Shown here: positions 60,695-64,000 of the stretch, one piece after another
Position numbering within the stretch: position 1 is the stretch's first letter
Layout: every line of letters begins with the position of its first letter
DNA from: Embiotoca jacksoni
Taxonomy: Eukaryota; Chordata; Actinopteri; Embiotocidae
Assembly (NCBI GenBank): GCA_022577435.1
Contig: JAKOON010000089.1
Span: 495,001-559,000, forward strand
Direction of reading: 5' to 3'
Length of the DNA stretch: 64,000 nucleotides
Notes under the pieces: generated by a model
What the model saw: only the letters and a program-made list of their open reading frames with translations
What the model was told of the DNA's origin: nothing
Database searches by the model: none
Made by a program: the position numbers and the translations under genes

Positions 60695-61650
60695 TAGTTT
60701 ATTTATTAACACCTCAACGTGACATTATTTATTAACACCTCAACATGACTTTATTTATTAACACCATAACATCACTTTATTTATTAACACCTCAACATGA
60801 CTTTATTTATTAACACCATAACATCACTTTATTTATTAACACCTCAACATGACTTTATTTATTAACACCTCAACATCACTTTATTTATTAACACCTCAAC
60901 ATCACTTTATTTATTAACACCTCAACACTTTATTTATTAACACCTCAAACATCACTTTATTTATTAACACCTCAACATCACTTTATTTATTAACACCACA
61001 GCATCACTTTATTTATTAAAACCTCAACATCACTTTATTTATTAACAGCACAACATCACTTTATTTATTAACACCTCAACACTTTATTTATTAACACCAC
61101 AATATCACTTTATTTATTAACACCTCAACATGACTTTATTTATTAACACCTCAACATGACTTTATGTATTAACACCACAACATCACTTTATTAACAGCAC
61201 AACATCACTTTATTTATTAACACCACAACATCAATTTATGTATTAACACCGCAACATCACTTTATTTATAAACACCCCAAAAACACTTTATTTATTAACA
61301 CCACAACATCAATTTATTTATTAACACCTCAACATCACTTTATTTATGAACACCTCAACATCACTTTATTTATTAACACCACAACATCACTTTATTTATT
61401 AACACCACAACATCACTTTATTTATTAACACCTCAACAACACTTTAGTTATTAACACCTCAACATCACTTTATTTACTAACACCTCAACATCACTTTATT
61501 TATTAACTCCACAACATCACTTTATTTATTAACACCTCAACATCACTTTATTTATTAACACCTCAACATCACTTTATTTATTAACTCCACAACATCACTT
61601 TATTTATTAACACCTCAACATCACTTTATTTATTAACACCTCAACATGAC
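60695..61650 (+). repeat. 26-bp minisatellite, about 37 units
   Basis: Head-to-tail units of CACTTTATTTATTAACACCT followed by CAACAT, with single-base variants (CCACAACAT, CATAACAT, AACTCCAC) and a few shortened units. It abuts the 5' end of a LINE ORF1 fragment. Confidence 0.95.
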
Positions 61651-62313
61651 GTGATTCTGATTGGAGGAATCTCGTCGGACATCACGGTGAGCGTATTGCA
61701 TCACTTCCTGTCTACAAACATTGTGACTAGTGTTACTCATCTGCTATTTCAGCTTCTTTTCCTGAATTAAACATATCTTAAATCTCTCCACACTTCTTCT
61801 AATCTCAAGTTAAAACTCCCGTTTACTCTTCTTGAACAATCCTACTGTTAAATCTTTGACCAACGTTCACTAACTTGGTTTTGGTACTGCTAGCTTAGCA
61901 GTTAGCAATGTCTTCCCTCTCTCCCTCCACCTCTTCTTGTTTTTCCTGCTCGGTGTGACATGTTTAGTTACGACTCTGCCTCCCTTAATGATAACGTTAC
62001 CTGTAATAAATGTAGTGTAGTTAGGGCTCCAGGGTCACAGAATTAGAATCACTGCTGTGCACCATGCTAAATAACCAGCTAGCTGTAGGACCTTCTCAGG
62101 GATGAGGTGTACAGCTGTCCAGCATACAGGTTTAGTTAGCCAGTCCTCCGCAGCACCCGAACAGCCGGGCGGCCGGGTGGCAGTACGAAGGAGGCATAGT
62201 CCCAAGAAGAAGTCCACGGTTCACCACCGACCCTTTCACGTCTCCAACAGATTTTCCCCACTCGGTGAAACACCCGCTGAGAAACCAACCCTGGTTATTG
62301 GAGTTTCCATTTA
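61651..62313 (+). mobile_element. LINE 5' end with ORF1 fragment
   Basis: A 5' leader is followed at 61918 by an ATG and the reading MSSLSPSTSSCFSCSVCDMF, SYDSASLNDNVTCNKCS, a CxxC...CxxC zinc-knuckle-like pair, in one frame; then, in another frame from about 62125, QPGGRVAVRRRHSPKKKS, VHHRPFHVSNRFSPLGETPA, EKPTLVIGVSI. This matches ORF1 of an L2/CR1-type fish LINE, whose esterase (SGNH) domain starts at the VIG(D/S)S motif. It breaks off right there and the minisatellite takes over. It is cut on both sides by tandem repeats. Confidence 0.75.
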
Positions 62314-64000
62314 ACTGGTTGATTAGTAACTGTTTGATTAGTAACTGTTTGGTGTGATCAATAACTGTTTGGTGTGATCAATAACTGTTTGATTAGTAAC
62401 TGTTTGGTTTGATCAATAACTGTTTGGTGTGATCAATAACTGTTTGATTAGTAACTGTTTGGTTTGATCAATAACTGTTTGATTAGTAACTTAGGTTAGT
62501 ATCTGTTTGGTGTGATCACTAACTGTTTGGTTTGATTAATAACTGTATTATTAATAACTGTTCTATTAGTAACTGTTTGATTAGTAACTGTTTGATTAGT
62601 AACTGTTTAATTAATAACTGTTTAATGAGTAACTGTTTAATGAGTAACTGTTTTATTAATAACTGTTTGGTGAGTGACTTTGATTAGTAAATGTTTGGTT
62701 TGATTAATAACTGTTTGATTAGTAACTGTTTGATTAGTAAATGTTTGGTTTGATTAGTAACTGTTTGGTTTGATTAATAACTTTAATTAGTAAATTTTTG
62801 GTTTGGTTAAAAACTGTTTTATTAGTAACTGTTTGGTTTGATTAATAACGTTGATTAGTAACTGTTTGGTTTGATTAATAACCTTTTGATTAATAACTGA
62901 GCTGTAACTGTTTGATTAATAACTGTTTGATGAGTAACTGTTTGATTAACAACTGGTTGATTAGTAACTGTTTGATTAGTAACTGTTTCATTAATAACTG
63001 TTCTATTAGTAACTGTTTGATTAGTGAATGTGTGATTAGTAACTGCTTAATTAATAACTGTTTGATTAGTAACTGTTTGATTAATATCTGTTTAATGAGT
63101 AACTGTTTAATGAGTAACTGTTTATTAATAACTGTTTGGTTTTATTAAGAACTGTTTGATTGGTAACTGTTTGGTATGATCAATAACTGTTTGATTAGTA
63201 ACTGTTTGGGTTGATTAGTAACTGTTTGGTTTGATTAATAACTTTAATTAGTAACTTTTTGGTTTGGTTAAAAACTGTTTTATTAGTAACTGTTTAATTA
63301 ATAACGTTTTGATTAATAACTGTTTGATTAATAACTGTTTAATGAGTAACTGTTTAATGAGTACCTGTTTTATTAATAACTGTTTGATTAGTAACTGTTT
63401 GGTTTGATTAATAACATTGATTAGTAACTGTTTGGTTTGATTAATAACCTTTTGATTAATAACTGAGCTGTAACTGTTTGATTAATAACTGTTTGATGAG
63501 TAACTGTTTGATTAACAACTGGTTGATTAGTAATTGTTTGGTATGATCAATAACTGTTTGATTAGTAACTGTTTGGGTTGATTAGTAACTGTTTGGTTTG
63601 ATTAATAACTTTAATTAGTAACTTTTTGGTTTGGTTAAAAACTGTTTTATTAGTAACTGTTTAATTAATAACGTTTTGATTAATAACTGTTTGATTAATA
63701 ACTGTTTAATGAGTAACTGTTTAATGAGTACCTGTTTTATTAATAACTGTTTGATTAGTAACTGTTTGGTTTGATTAATAACATTGATTAGTAACTGTTT
63801 GGTTTGATTAATAACCTTTTGATTAATAACTGAGCTGTAACTGTTTGATTAATAACTGTTTGATGAGTAACTGTTTGATTAACAACTGGTTGATTAGTAA
63901 CTGTTTGATTAGTAACTGTTTCATTAATAACTGTTCTATTAGTAACTGTTTGATTAGTGAATGTGTGATTAGTAACTGCTTAATTAATAACTGTTTGATT
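62311..64000 (+). repeat. 15/16-bp minisatellite with higher-order repeats
   Basis: Head-to-tail variants of TTTGATTAGTAACTG (15 bp) and TTTGGTTTGATTAATAACTG, continuing to the end of the window, so the true length is unknown. Two almost identical 367-bp blocks lie at 63171-63537 and 63538-63904, and the segment from about 62868 reappears at about 63801, 933 bp on. The Ile/Asn/Cys/Leu-rich open frame across part of it is an artefact. Confidence 0.95.

Noticed and set aside
62912..63148. Asn/Cys/Leu/Ile repeat frame resembling a repeat protein
   Set aside because: It is the 15-bp minisatellite read in one frame; 16-bp and other-length units close it quickly.
60695..64000. Regularly spaced repeats as a possible CRISPR array
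   Set aside because: Units are head to tail with no unique spacers, and the setting is a vertebrate genome.

Overview
This window looks like non-coding, transposon-rich DNA from a teleost fish. The evidence is the mix of families: DD34E Tc1-like transposons with 210-bp terminal repeats, several LINE families whose translated fragments match common fish elements, a tRNA-derived SINE, LTR-like elements, and very many long (TG)n, (TATC)n and minisatellite tracts. The species cannot be named from the sequence. I found no host protein-coding exon I would defend. Every recognisable protein fragment belongs to a transposable element, and all are broken. Many of the longest open frames are by-products of tandem repeats whose unit length is a multiple of 3.

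Layout. 0-3.3 kb: no recognisable feature. 3.3-6.0 kb: a Tc1-like relic split by an L2-like LINE, then a fragment of an AP-endonuclease LINE. 6-11.2 kb: mostly unique sequence with microsatellites. 11.2-12.0 kb: an LTR-like element (copy A) containing a 5S rRNA-like segment. 13-15 kb: two fragments of a LINE linker region. 16.9-18.2 kb: a large inverted repeat. 18.7-20.7 kb: LINE family R copy 1, ending in a 420-bp (TATC)n tract. 21.9-23.4 kb: Tc1-like relic. 25.4-25.6 kb: a dispersed repeat and a perfect hairpin. 26.4-35.7 kb: a dense pile of elements: (GT) minisatellite, LINE family R copy 2 (nearly full length), an AP-endonuclease LINE, a Tc1-like relic, and next to it a complete, young Tc1 element. 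38.3-39.9 kb: LTR-like copy B with two minisatellites, one of 62 units. 40.3-41.6 kb: L2-like and Tc1 fragments. 42.9-44.0 kb: probable Harbinger-like element. 45.0-45.3 kb: SINE. 47.7-48.2 kb: LTR-like copy C. 50.3-53.2 kb: a perfect 182-bp direct duplication. 58.5-59.8 kb: L2-like LINE. 60.7-64.0 kb: two long minisatellites on either side of a LINE ORF1 fragment.

How the parts relate. (1) The SINE at 45.0-45.3 kb joins a tRNA head to sequence from both ends of LINE family R, whose near-complete copy lies at 27.0-30.9 kb, so it looks like a parasite of that LINE. (2) Minisatellites repeatedly arise inside transposons: 25-bp and 19-bp arrays sit at equivalent positions in both family R copies with different copy numbers, a 15-bp array has grown to 62 units in LTR-like copy B against about two in copy A, and a 37-bp array lies in an L2-like 3' end. 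(3) The only structurally complete element, the Tc1 at 34.1-35.7 kb, has nearly identical ends but a transposase disabled by a frameshift and by an Asp-to-Asn change at a catalytic position.
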